Shown: piece after piece, positions 9,046-16,354 of the stretch
Layout of the letters: every line of letters starts with the position of its first letter
Position numbering within the stretch: position 1 is the stretch's first letter
Source of the DNA: ECT2AJA-110-A sp035399845
GTDB lineage: Bacteria > Planctomycetota > Phycisphaerae > UBA1845 > UTPLA1
DNA: 64,000 nt
Assembly: GCA_035399845.1 (NCBI GenBank)
Contig: DAOPJV010000012.1
Coordinates: 62,001-126,000 of the forward strand
Reading direction: 5' to 3'
Notes under the pieces: model-generated
The model's database searches: none
The model's input: only the letters and a program-made list of their open reading frames with translations
What the model was told of the DNA's origin: nothing
Position numbers and translations under genes: made by a program

Positions 9046-10333
9046 GAACCCCGCCGATATCCGCGGCCGAGGCCTGTTTACGGGCGCGGAAGTCACGCTG
9101 CGCTTCAAGCCCGCCGAGCCGGATTCCGGCGTGACCTTCGTCCGTCTCGATACGGACGTCCCCACGCGCATTCCCGCCCATGTTCGCAACGTCACGAAGC
9201 GCGCCCGACGCAGCGCCATTCGAAACGGCACCTACGCCGTTGAGACCGTCGAACACTGCATGGCGGCCCTCCACGGTCTCGGCATCGACAACATCGAAAT
9301 CGAGCTCAACGCCGGCGAACTGCCCGGCGGCGACGGCAGCAGCCTCTTCTTCGTCGACAGCCTGAAGAAGGCCGGCATCATCGAGCAGGAGTCCAAACTC
9401 AGGCCGATCATCATCGAGGACACGATCCACGTGACCGATGGCGCGGCCGAACTCATCGCCGTCCCCGGTCCGAGGAATCATCTCGATATCCTCTACGATC
9501 TCGACTACGGTCCCCACGCCGATATCCCGCGACAGTTCCTCGCAATCACGCTGACGGACGAGTCCTTCTGCAGCGATATCGCCTCGGCGCGCACCTTCCT
9601 GCTCGAGGCGGAGGCCAAGCAGTTCCAGGCCGCAGGCATGGGCGCGCATCTCAGCTACAAGGACATCGTCGTCATCGGGAAGGACGGCGTCATCGGCAAC
9701 GAGTTCCGTTATCCCGACGAGTGCGTTCGCCACAAGATCCTCGACCTCATCGGCGACGTCTATCTCGCCGGCCGGCCGATTTTCGGCAAGATCATCGCCA
9801 CGCGCAGCGGTCACGCCCTCAACCATGAACTCGTCCGCCGGCTGCTCGACGCCATCGAGCGAAAGGATCGACACAACCGCCTCGCGGCCCCGGCCACGAT
9901 CGACGCGCGGCAGCTCCATCGCATCCTGCCGCATCGTTACCCGTTCCTGATGATCGATCGCGTCATCGAGATTGATGGCGATCGGCGCGCCGTCGGCGTC
10001 AAGAACGTCTCCATCAACGAGCCCTTCTTTCAGGGGCACTTCCCGTCGCAGCCGATCATGCCCGGCGTTCTCATCATCGAGGCGATGGCCCAGCTCGCCG
10101 GCATCCTGCTGTCGCAGAAGCTTGAGCACACGGGCAAGATCGCCGTCCTGCTGTCGATGGACAATGTGAAATTCCGCCGCCAGGTCATCCCCGGCGATCG
10201 GCTTGTCATGGAGGTCGAAACGCTCCGCGTGAAGGCCCGGACCGGCCACGTTCGAGCCCGCGCGACTGTCGAAGACTCCCTCGTCGCACAGGCCGAGATC
10301 AAGTTCATGCTGGTGGACGCCGAACCCGTCTAA
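9023..10333 (+). CDS. lpxC-fabZ: LpxC-FabZ fusion: UDP-3-O-acyl-GlcNAc deacetylase / 3-hydroxyacyl-ACP dehydratase
   Basis: This 436-residue protein joins two enzymes. Residues 1-285 are LpxC, the zinc deacetylase that commits UDP-GlcNAc to lipid A. Zinc ligands are visible as VEHCMAALHGLG (His78), DECVRHKILDLIGD (His237, Asp241), and the catalytic SGHALNHE (His264). Residues 292-436 are FabZ, with LPHRYPFLMIDRV and the catalytic pair in QGHFPSQPIMPG (His339) and IIEAMAQ (Glu353). The fusion couples hydroxyacyl-ACP use in lipid A to fatty acid synthesis; it is known from Bacteroidetes and some planctomycetes. The start is a TTG inside the end of lpxD; no in-frame ATG fits the N terminus. Confidence 0.95.
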   Translation: MRAQRTIENPADIRGRGLFTGAEVTLRFKPAEPDSGVTFVRLDTDVPTRIPAHVRNVTKRARRSAIRNGTYAVETVEHCMAALHGLGIDNIEIELNAGELPGGDGSSLFFVDSLKKAGIIEQESKLRPIIIEDTIHVTDGAAELIAVPGPRNHLDILYDLDYGPHADIPRQFLAITLTDESFCSDIASARTFLLEAEAKQFQAAGMGAHLSYKDIVVIGKDGVIGNEFRYPDECVRHKILDLIGDVYLAGRPIFGKIIATRSGHALNHELVRRLLDAIERKDRHNRLAAPATIDARQLHRILPHRYPFLMIDRVIEIDGDRRAVGVKNVSINEPFFQGHFPSQPIMPGVLIIEAMAQLAGILLSQKLEHTGKIAVLLSMDNVKFRRQVIPGDRLVMEVETLRVKARTGHVRARATVEDSLVAQAEIKFMLVDAEPV

Positions 10334-10507
10334 TTCCCACGCCACGCTGAAGATAGGCGCCACTCTCTGGACGATTCTGCGCCGCTCCAAACCCCTCAAA
10401 TCGCGCTGGAATCAGTCCGCCCCCTCGGTTAGCATGAACCCCCGTTAAGACGCGAGATACCGGCGGATCAGCGCGGTCCATTTTCATCCGCCGTGGTAGG
10501 AAGTTAG

Positions 10508-11467
10508 ATGCCCCAGATCGCACCGACGGCGACAGTCGATCCGAAAGCGATTATCGCCGACGACGTACATATAGGTCCCGGCTGCTACATCGGACCGGAG
10601 GTCACGGTCGGCCGGGGATCCCGTCTCATTGCCAATGTCACGGTCCTCGGCAAGACGCGGCTCGGCGAACATAACGTGTGCTACCCCGCCGTCGTCCTCG
10701 GCGCCGCCCCGCAGGATCTGAAGTACAAGGGTGGCGATACCGAACTGATCATTGGCGATCACAATATCTTCCGTGAGAACTTCACGGCCCATCTCGGCAC
10801 CGAAATCGGCGGTGGCGTCACGGAGATCGGCAGCCATAACCAGTTCCAGGTCGGCTCCCACATCGCGCACGATGTCAAAGTCGGCCATCACTGCATCCTG
10901 TCGAACTCCGTCCAGATCGCCGGCCATGTGAACATCGAGGATCACGTCGTCATCGGCGGCCTCGCCGGCGTCCAGCAGTTCGTCACGCTCGGCAGCTACT
11001 GCTTCCTGGCCGGCGCCGCCCGCTGCACGGCCGATACGCCTCCCTATGTCATTTTTGGTCCCGACGGCGCCATCAACGGCGTCAACGTCCGAGGCCTGGC
11101 CCGCTGGGGCTTCTCCGATGTGACAGTCCAGCAGCTGCGCGATCTCTGTCGCGTGCTCTTCCCGCGCCGCAGCGCCGCGCCGACGCAGCATCGCCTGCGC
11201 AATCTGTACGGTCTGCTGGCGCCCCGCGGCGCCGACAAGACGGGCGTCGCCACGCTCGCCAAGCGCGTGCGCGAGGCGGATTCCCGCGCGTTCACGGACG
11301 AACACTGCCAGTACCTGCTGGCCTTCGTCAAACGATCGATACAGTCCGGCGTCCACGGCCGCTATCTGGAAAGCCGCCGACGCGACTCCGGCAGCCCGCC
11401 ACCTGAGTTTTATCGCAAAGGTCTCCGCGATAGCGGCGATGGAAACGGAGCGACTTCGCCCGCATGA
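10508..11467 (+). CDS. lpxA: UDP-N-acetylglucosamine O-acyltransferase LpxA
   Basis: A 319-residue left-handed beta-helix acyltransferase that performs the first acylation of lipid A. The catalytic His is in GSHIAHDVKVGHH, and VIGGLAGVQQFVTLG and DTPPYVIF are standard LpxA blocks. The position equivalent to E. coli Gly173, which measures acyl length, is still Gly (FLAGAA), so a longer chain is possible. The E. coli His160 position reads Gln here (GVQQF). The C terminus runs about 45 residues beyond usual LpxA and is Arg/Gly/Ser-rich. An AGGAAG ribosome binding site precedes the ATG. The stop overlaps the next start by 4 bp. Confidence 0.95.
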   Translation: MPQIAPTATVDPKAIIADDVHIGPGCYIGPEVTVGRGSRLIANVTVLGKTRLGEHNVCYPAVVLGAAPQDLKYKGGDTELIIGDHNIFRENFTAHLGTEIGGGVTEIGSHNQFQVGSHIAHDVKVGHHCILSNSVQIAGHVNIEDHVVIGGLAGVQQFVTLGSYCFLAGAARCTADTPPYVIFGPDGAINGVNVRGLARWGFSDVTVQQLRDLCRVLFPRRSAAPTQHRLRNLYGLLAPRGADKTGVATLAKRVREADSRAFTDEHCQYLLAFVKRSIQSGVHGRYLESRRRDSGSPPPEFYRKGLRDSGDGNGATSPA

Positions 11468-12471
11468 GTTCTCGAGTCCCTGTCGCAGTCATCGGCGTCG
11501 GCCACATGGGCCGCCATCACGCACGGCTTTACCACGAAATGGAAGGCGCGGAACTCGTCGCCGTCGTTGACGGGAACGAAGAACGCGCCGCGGATTACGC
11601 GACCCAATATGGCGCCCTCGGCCTGAAGTCGATCGAGCAGCTCCCGGATCGCGTTCGCGCCGTCTCCGTCGCCGTGCCAACAATTCATCATCTCGCCATC
11701 ACAGAACCGCTGATGCGCCGCGGGATGGATGTTCTCGTCGAGAAGCCGCTCGCCCCCGACATCGCCGAAGCGGAGAAAATGCTGACGTGCGCCAGGGAGA
11801 CCGGCCGGATTCTGGCCGTCGGCCATACCGAACGGTTCAATCCGATCGTTCGCGCCATCTCGCGGCTCGACATCCAGCCGCGATACATCGAGGCGCAGCG
11901 CATCAGCCCCTTCCGATTTCGTTCAGCGGATATCGGCGTCGTGTCGGACATGATGATCCACGACATCGATATCATCCTGAACCTCGTGAAATCCAACGTC
12001 GCGAATGTCCACGCCGTGGGCGTCGCGGTACTCGGCAAGCACGAGGATGTTGCCAACGCCCGCATCGAATTCGAGAATGGCGCCGTCGCCAACCTCGCCG
12101 GTTCGCGCCTCGCCCTGAAAACGGATCGCCGCCTGCGCGTCTTCAGCGAGACAGCCTACCTGTCGCTTGACTACCAGACGAAGAGCGGAATCTCCATCAC
12201 ACGCGACGCCAACCTCGACATTATCAAGATGGCCCGCGAAAAGAACCTCGACGACCTGTCGCAGTTGGCCAACGTTGACTTCGGCCAGATGATCAACGTC
12301 GAGCCGCTGCATATCGACGACGTCGAACCGCTGCGCGCCCAGTTGGAATCCTTCCTCGACAGCGTTGTCACGCGCAAGGCGCCGGTCGTTACGGCCGAGG
12401 ATGGCGCCGCCGCCGTCCGACTCGCCACGCAGATCGTTGAATCGATCAACCGGCGCCAGTGGCGCGTCTGA
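11464..12471 (+). CDS. Gfo/Idh/MocA-family NAD(P)-dependent oxidoreductase, possible UDP-GlcNAc 3-dehydrogenase (GnnA-like)
   Basis: The 335-residue protein has a Rossmann GVGHMG motif (11-16) and the family EKP motif (93-95), followed by VGHTERFNPIVRAI and the C-terminal sheet domain. It is translationally coupled to lpxA (ATGA overlap). In Acidithiobacillus and Leptospira, an oxidoreductase of this family, GnnA, oxidises the 3-hydroxyl of UDP-GlcNAc so that GnnB can add an amine, and those genes sit beside lpxA. The position makes the same role likely. No GnnB aminotransferase is in this window, so it would have to be elsewhere. The exact substrate is inference. Confidence 0.8.
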   Translation: MSSRVPVAVIGVGHMGRHHARLYHEMEGAELVAVVDGNEERAADYATQYGALGLKSIEQLPDRVRAVSVAVPTIHHLAITEPLMRRGMDVLVEKPLAPDIAEAEKMLTCARETGRILAVGHTERFNPIVRAISRLDIQPRYIEAQRISPFRFRSADIGVVSDMMIHDIDIILNLVKSNVANVHAVGVAVLGKHEDVANARIEFENGAVANLAGSRLALKTDRRLRVFSETAYLSLDYQTKSGISITRDANLDIIKMAREKNLDDLSQLANVDFGQMINVEPLHIDDVEPLRAQLESFLDSVVTRKAPVVTAEDGAAAVRLATQIVESINRRQWRV

Positions 12472-12556
12472 CATACCGACACGCCGGCGTCACTGATCGT
12501 CATCCCGTGTCGGACGGACTCGATAAGACCAACCCTCCACCCAAGACCACTGAACC

Positions 12557-13558
12557 ATGACGACGCAGCAACTATCGATCCGACCGCTACGATTCGCCCC
12601 CATCCTACAGACACGCATCTGGGGTGGGACCCGTCTCGCCGAAACGCTTGGCAAACAGACAGCGACGATCGCGCCGCCCGTCGGCGAATCCTGGGAACTC
12701 TCGGGGCTTCCCGGCAATGAATCCCGCGTCGTCGATGGCCCCGCCGCGAATCAGTCCATCATCGAACTGGCGACGCGCCACAGGGCCGAACTGTTGGGCG
12801 ACATCGTCGATGACGAGCACGCCTTCCCGCTGCTCATCAAGTTCCTCGACGCCGAACAGCCGCTCAGCGTGCAGGTCCATCCCAAGCCGCAGGCGGCCGC
12901 CGCGGCAGGAGTCGCCGTCAAGCATGAGGCCTGGTACATCGTCGATGCCGAGCCCGGCGCCGAGGTCTACATTGGTCTCAACCCGGGCGTCACGGCCGAC
13001 GACATCCGACGGACCGCGAACACGCCCGCCATGCGCGACCTCATCCAGACGCGCAAGGCGAAGGCGGGCGACTGCTTCTACCTCCCCAGCGGCACGCTTC
13101 ACGCCCTCGGCGCGGGCCTGCTCGTCGCCGAGGTGCAGACGCCGAGCGATACGACCTATCGCATCTATGACTGGGATCGCGTGGACGCCAACGGCAAGTC
13201 GCGCGAGCTGCACATCGCCGAGGCCCTCGACAACATTCGCTATGACGTCGCCGACGCCGAGATCGCGCAGACGCGGACGACGCTCGACGCCACGGGCCAC
13301 ACGCGACAGCGCGTCTGCGCGTGCGAGCGCTTCTCGATCGATGAACTCTCGGCCGACGCCCCCTTCACGTGGACGCGCCGCCAGAGCACCTTCGCCATCT
13401 GGATGATCCTCAGCGGCGCCGCGACACTGAGCGGCGACGGCTTTGAAGTAACGGCTCGTCGCGGGGACACGCTGCTCCTGCCGGCCGCCATGGCGAACAT
13501 GAAGGTCGCGACATCCGCCGGCTTCAGGACGCTGGAGGCCCTGCCGCCGGTCCGCTGA
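12557..13558 (+). CDS. manA: Mannose-6-phosphate isomerase, class I
   Basis: A 333-residue cupin enzyme interconverting fructose-6-phosphate and mannose-6-phosphate. The zinc site is visible as LSVQVHPKP, then HEAWYI, and SGTLHALG further on. IWGGTRLAETLG at the N terminus and LLVAEVQTPSDTTYRIYDW are classic blocks. The length fits the short class I forms found outside enterobacteria. It lies 51 bp before manC, and together they supply GDP-mannose, presumably for LPS or exopolysaccharide made by surface glycosyltransferases such as those at the start of the window. Confidence 0.93.
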   Translation: MTTQQLSIRPLRFAPILQTRIWGGTRLAETLGKQTATIAPPVGESWELSGLPGNESRVVDGPAANQSIIELATRHRAELLGDIVDDEHAFPLLIKFLDAEQPLSVQVHPKPQAAAAAGVAVKHEAWYIVDAEPGAEVYIGLNPGVTADDIRRTANTPAMRDLIQTRKAKAGDCFYLPSGTLHALGAGLLVAEVQTPSDTTYRIYDWDRVDANGKSRELHIAEALDNIRYDVADAEIAQTRTTLDATGHTRQRVCACERFSIDELSADAPFTWTRRQSTFAIWMILSGAATLSGDGFEVTARRGDTLLLPAAMANMKVATSAGFRTLEALPPVR

Positions 13559-13609
13559 CTCTCGAACGGCGCTCGACCCACGCCGTCACGCCGCGCATAA
13601 TCCGACGCC

Positions 13610-14668
13610 ATGCCCGATGTTCACGCCATCATTCTCGCGGGCGGCGCCGGCACGCGCCTCTGGCCCCTGAGCCGCCCCGAACGGCCGAAGCAGCTCCTGC
13701 GTCTGTTCGACGGCGCGTCGCTCCTGGAACACGCCCTGCGCCGGCTGGACGGTCTCTTCCCGAACCATCGCGTTCGCATCGTCACGACGAACGATCTGGC
13801 GCCGGCCATACAAAAGGAAATCCCCGACCTCGGCCCCGATCGCATCATCGCCGAGCCGGCGCTTCGGGACACGGCCAACGCCATCGGTCTCGCCGCCCAT
13901 CTCATCGCCCGTGACGATCCCGACGCCATCATGTGCGTTTTCACGGCGGACCAGCTCATCACGCCGCGCGACAGGTTCCAGCGGACGATCCGCAAGGCGA
14001 TCGCCGCCGCCGAAGCGAACCCCGACGCCCTCGTCACGCTCGGCGTCAAACCGACGTCGGCCCATACGGGCTATGGCTATGTCGAACGCGCCGCCGCCGT
14101 TGACGCGGACGCCTGGCGCGTTGCCGCCTTTCACGAGAAGCCCGACGCGGAGACGGCGAGGCGATACGCCGCAGATGACAAATTTCTCTGGAACAGCGGT
14201 ATGTTCGTCTGGCGCGTTGGCGCCATCCTGGAGGAGCTTCGCAGGAACCTCCCCGACAACCAGGAAGCCCTCGAATCGATCGCCGCGGACTGGTCAGCGA
14301 ATTCGGCGTTGAAAGCCCGCTATGAAGCGCTGCCGCGGATCTCCATCGATTACGGCGTCATGGAGAAGGCGGCGAAAGTGCTGGTCATTCCCCTGGAGTG
14401 TGACTGGCTTGATGTCGGCTCCTGGGAGGCGATCGCCGCCCTGCACGCGGCCGACGCCGACGGCAATGTCGCTGTCGGGGCGAAGCACATTGCCGAGGAC
14501 GCGCGAAACAACACGCTTTTCAGCGAGTCGGACCATCTGATCGTGACAATCGGCGTGGACGATCTCGTCATCGTCCACGCCCCCGACGCCACACTCGTCT
14601 GCAAACGCGAATTCGCCCAGCGCGTCCGCGACATCGCGGCCCGCTGCGCTCGAGAGCTTGCAGACTAA
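13610..14668 (+). CDS. manC: Mannose-1-phosphate guanylyltransferase
   Basis: A 352-residue nucleotidyltransferase making GDP-mannose from GTP and mannose-1-phosphate. The N terminus AIILAGGAGTRLWPLSRPER contains the signature GxGTRLWPLSR loop followed by PKQ. FTADQL, GYGYVER, FHEKP and WNSGMFVWR follow in order. IDYGVMEK and CDWLDVGSW are also typical. There is no C-terminal isomerase domain, which agrees with a separate manA directly upstream. It ends 28 bp from the convergent small ArsC-like gene. Confidence 0.94.
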   Translation: MPDVHAIILAGGAGTRLWPLSRPERPKQLLRLFDGASLLEHALRRLDGLFPNHRVRIVTTNDLAPAIQKEIPDLGPDRIIAEPALRDTANAIGLAAHLIARDDPDAIMCVFTADQLITPRDRFQRTIRKAIAAAEANPDALVTLGVKPTSAHTGYGYVERAAAVDADAWRVAAFHEKPDAETARRYAADDKFLWNSGMFVWRVGAILEELRRNLPDNQEALESIAADWSANSALKARYEALPRISIDYGVMEKAAKVLVIPLECDWLDVGSWEAIAALHAADADGNVAVGAKHIAEDARNNTLFSESDHLIVTIGVDDLVIVHAPDATLVCKREFAQRVRDIAARCARELAD

Positions 14669-14696
14669 GCGCCTCAGTAAGGGCGCGCGACCGCTG

Positions 14697-15047
14697 CTAC
14701 TTCAGCAGCCCGGCGTAGGCGTCTTCGTTGAACCCGATGTAGAGCGTCTTCCCCTTCCGCAGGGCCGGGGCTCGGAGCTTCCCCGAAGGTCCCATGATCG
14801 CCTTCAGCAGGTCGGCGTCGCTCGGCGGGTTCTTCTTCATGTCGAACGTCTCCACCTTCTTTCCCCTGGAGACAATGATCTTCGACGCCTCCTTCGCGAT
14901 CTCCAGCGCCGCGTCATCCTCGTATCGAATCTTGTTGGCCGACGTCACTTCCTTCGGCTTCACGCCATTGGCCTCAAGAAAGCCCTGCGACCTGCCGCAG
15001 GTCACGCAGCCATTTCTGTGGTAGTACCAGTCCACGGATTTCGCCAT
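14697..15047 (-). CDS. ArsC-family thioredoxin-fold protein (Cys form of an ArsC-like selenoprotein family)
   Basis: A 116-residue protein starting MAKSVDWYYHRNGCVTCGRS. The N-terminal CxxC (Cys14, Cys17) follows the first strand as in Spx/ArsC/glutaredoxin-like proteins. KAIMGPSGKLRAPALRKGKT corresponds to the cis-Pro-containing region. Relatives are annotated as ArsC family (seleno)proteins; here the position is a cysteine. A role in thiol redox chemistry is likely. Arsenate reduction is not shown, and no ars genes are nearby. The ATG at 15047 was chosen because the longer upstream frame has no homologous look. Confidence 0.75.
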   Translation of the reverse strand: MAKSVDWYYHRNGCVTCGRSQGFLEANGVKPKEVTSANKIRYEDDAALEIAKEASKIIVSRGKKVETFDMKKNPPSDADLLKAIMGPSGKLRAPALRKGKTLYIGFNEDAYAGLLK

Positions 15048-15358
15048 CGTCCGAAGTCCTTTCGTATCGCGTTTGTACGCTTTCACAGCACGCTCCCATC
15101 GACGTCCGAACACACGCCGATGGGTCCGCAATCGCCCAATTCTTTGCGGTCCATCGGCCGTCCGCAATGCCTGAAAGGCGAGGACTTTGACAATCGAAAA
15201 TCGGTTCTTACCGGCGCCTGGCGGGCGGGACCTGATGGCTCCGTTTTTTGACGCGCCTCCGACATCATCCGCGCGGCGCCGCCATCCGATCAACTGCGAG
15301 AAGTCGCTGGCCTCTGCAACGGGGCTGCGCAAGGGACGCTTTCCGGAGGGGGAAAACG
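15048..15358. other. Intergenic region between divergent ArsC-like and globin genes
   Basis: This 311-bp gap must hold both divergent promoters. I see a TTGACA at about 15187-15192 but no convincing -10 at the right distance. A strong ribosome binding site GGAGGGGG lies just before the globin ATG. A short minus-strand frame containing DRKELGDCGPIG is visible, but nothing supports it as a gene. Confidence 0.4.
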
Positions 15359-15808
15359 ATGGACGCAACAACGGTCGAACGACTCGAAAAGAGCTTCAAT
15401 CTTCTCGCGCCACGCGGTCCGGAGCTTGTGGACCGATTCTACGCCCACTTGTTCTCAAAGAACCCGCAGGTTCGACCGTTGTTCCCGTCGAACATGAACG
15501 AGCAGAAGCAGAAGCTGCTGGCGTCGATTCAGCTCGTCATGGCCAACGTGCGAAAGCCGGACGCGCTTCTTGAGCCGCTGACGGACATGGGACGCCGACA
15601 CGTCTACTACGGGACGCAACCGGCGCACTATCCCGTCGTCCGCGACACACTCATCAGCGTCATGCGCGACATGGCCGGCGACGCCTGGAACGATGACTTC
15701 CAGCGCGCCTGGACCGACGCGCTGAACCTGATCGCCGGCATCATGATCGAAGGCCACAAGGCCGAGCAGCAGTCCCCGAAATTCAAGAATCTCGCCGCGA
15801 CGCGCTGA
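15359..15808 (+). CDS. Single-domain bacterial globin
   Basis: A 149-residue heme protein of the flavohemoglobin/Vitreoscilla-type globin family without a reductase domain. Visible hallmarks are the B-helix LVDRFYAHLF with a B10-type Tyr, the Phe-Pro turn RPLFP, and the proximal His in MGRRHVYYGTQPAHYPVV. The G/H helices follow (WNDDFQRAWTDALNLIAGIM). It probably binds oxygen or nitric oxide in the cytoplasm. A strong GGAGGGGG ribosome binding site supports the ATG at 15359. A hairpin terminator follows the stop. Confidence 0.9.
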   Translation: MDATTVERLEKSFNLLAPRGPELVDRFYAHLFSKNPQVRPLFPSNMNEQKQKLLASIQLVMANVRKPDALLEPLTDMGRRHVYYGTQPAHYPVVRDTLISVMRDMAGDAWNDDFQRAWTDALNLIAGIMIEGHKAEQQSPKFKNLAATR

Positions 15809-15847
15809 GAGGCGTGAGCGAGCCAATCCACGGCCGGGATAATCGAA

Positions 15848-15883
15848 AACGCGGCCGAATCCGATTCCGGGTTCGGCCGCGTT
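15848..15883 (+). terminator. Hairpin terminator after the globin gene
   Basis: A perfect 12-bp inverted repeat (AACGCGGCCGAA and its complement) with a 12-nt loop lies 40 bp after the globin stop. It is followed by only a short T-containing stretch, so the U-tract is weak. Confidence 0.6.
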
Positions 15884-15908
15884 ACTTGTTGCGCCAGAGT
15901 GGCATTAA

Positions 15909-16255
15909 GAAGTCACGAAATCGTACCGAGCCGCGACCGTCAGGGAGTCGGTCGCGCTGCGCCAACATTGCGAGCGACTCCCCGCAATGAGCGCCCGTGT
16001 CTCCCGGGTTGGAGCGCCTGCCCTTCAATGTAAGCCTGAGAAGTCGCGCGACCGCAGCCCGCGTCGTGTGCGAATCCATGACGGCCCCGACGACATCCAC
16101 ACGCTCCCCTGGCAGGGGGTTGCATTCCACCCGGAAGTCGCGGCGGGCGCCATGCCGACGCCCAACGTCGGCGTGGCGGAGTCCGGCAGGCCTGCGATTC
16201 TCTCGACCGCCGACGACCTGTCCGCACAGCAGGCCGTTCCATGTCCTCTCCGCCT
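15909..16255. repeat. Dispersed DGRGS-type repeat cluster, copy 1
   Basis: This non-coding stretch contains modules that recur at 18597-18825 and 19690-20585. Three are clear. The first is a hairpin module at 15925-15968 with stem CGCGACCG/CGGTCGCG around TCAGGGAGT. The second is a module with GAGAAGTCGCGCGACCGC and GTGTGCGAATCCATG at about 16036-16080. The third contains CTCTCGACCGCCGACGAC followed by TCCGCACAGCAG near 16198-16230. The reverse strand of the hairpin reads RDRLPDGRGS, a phrase I recall from many planctomycete repeat regions. It separates the globin from the large unknown gene. Confidence 0.75.
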
Positions 16256-16354
16256 CGCCGATGGAAACTCAGTTGTGTAGAATCGCCATACAGTCTTAGA
16301 TCAGATTCCTCAGTAGCCAGTATCGATCGACAAAGTCCCGAGGGTCGTCGCGCC

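Noticed and set aside
15083..15268. Minus-strand frame of 61 codons with DRKELGDCGPIGVCSD, resembling a zinc-ribbon tail
   Set aside because: It lies in the divergent promoter region, has no ribosome binding site and has too few Cys for a ribbon.
16241..16354. Longer N-terminal start for the 691-residue protein
   Set aside because: The added residues read into repeat DNA and the ATG at 16355 is the first that leaves it.
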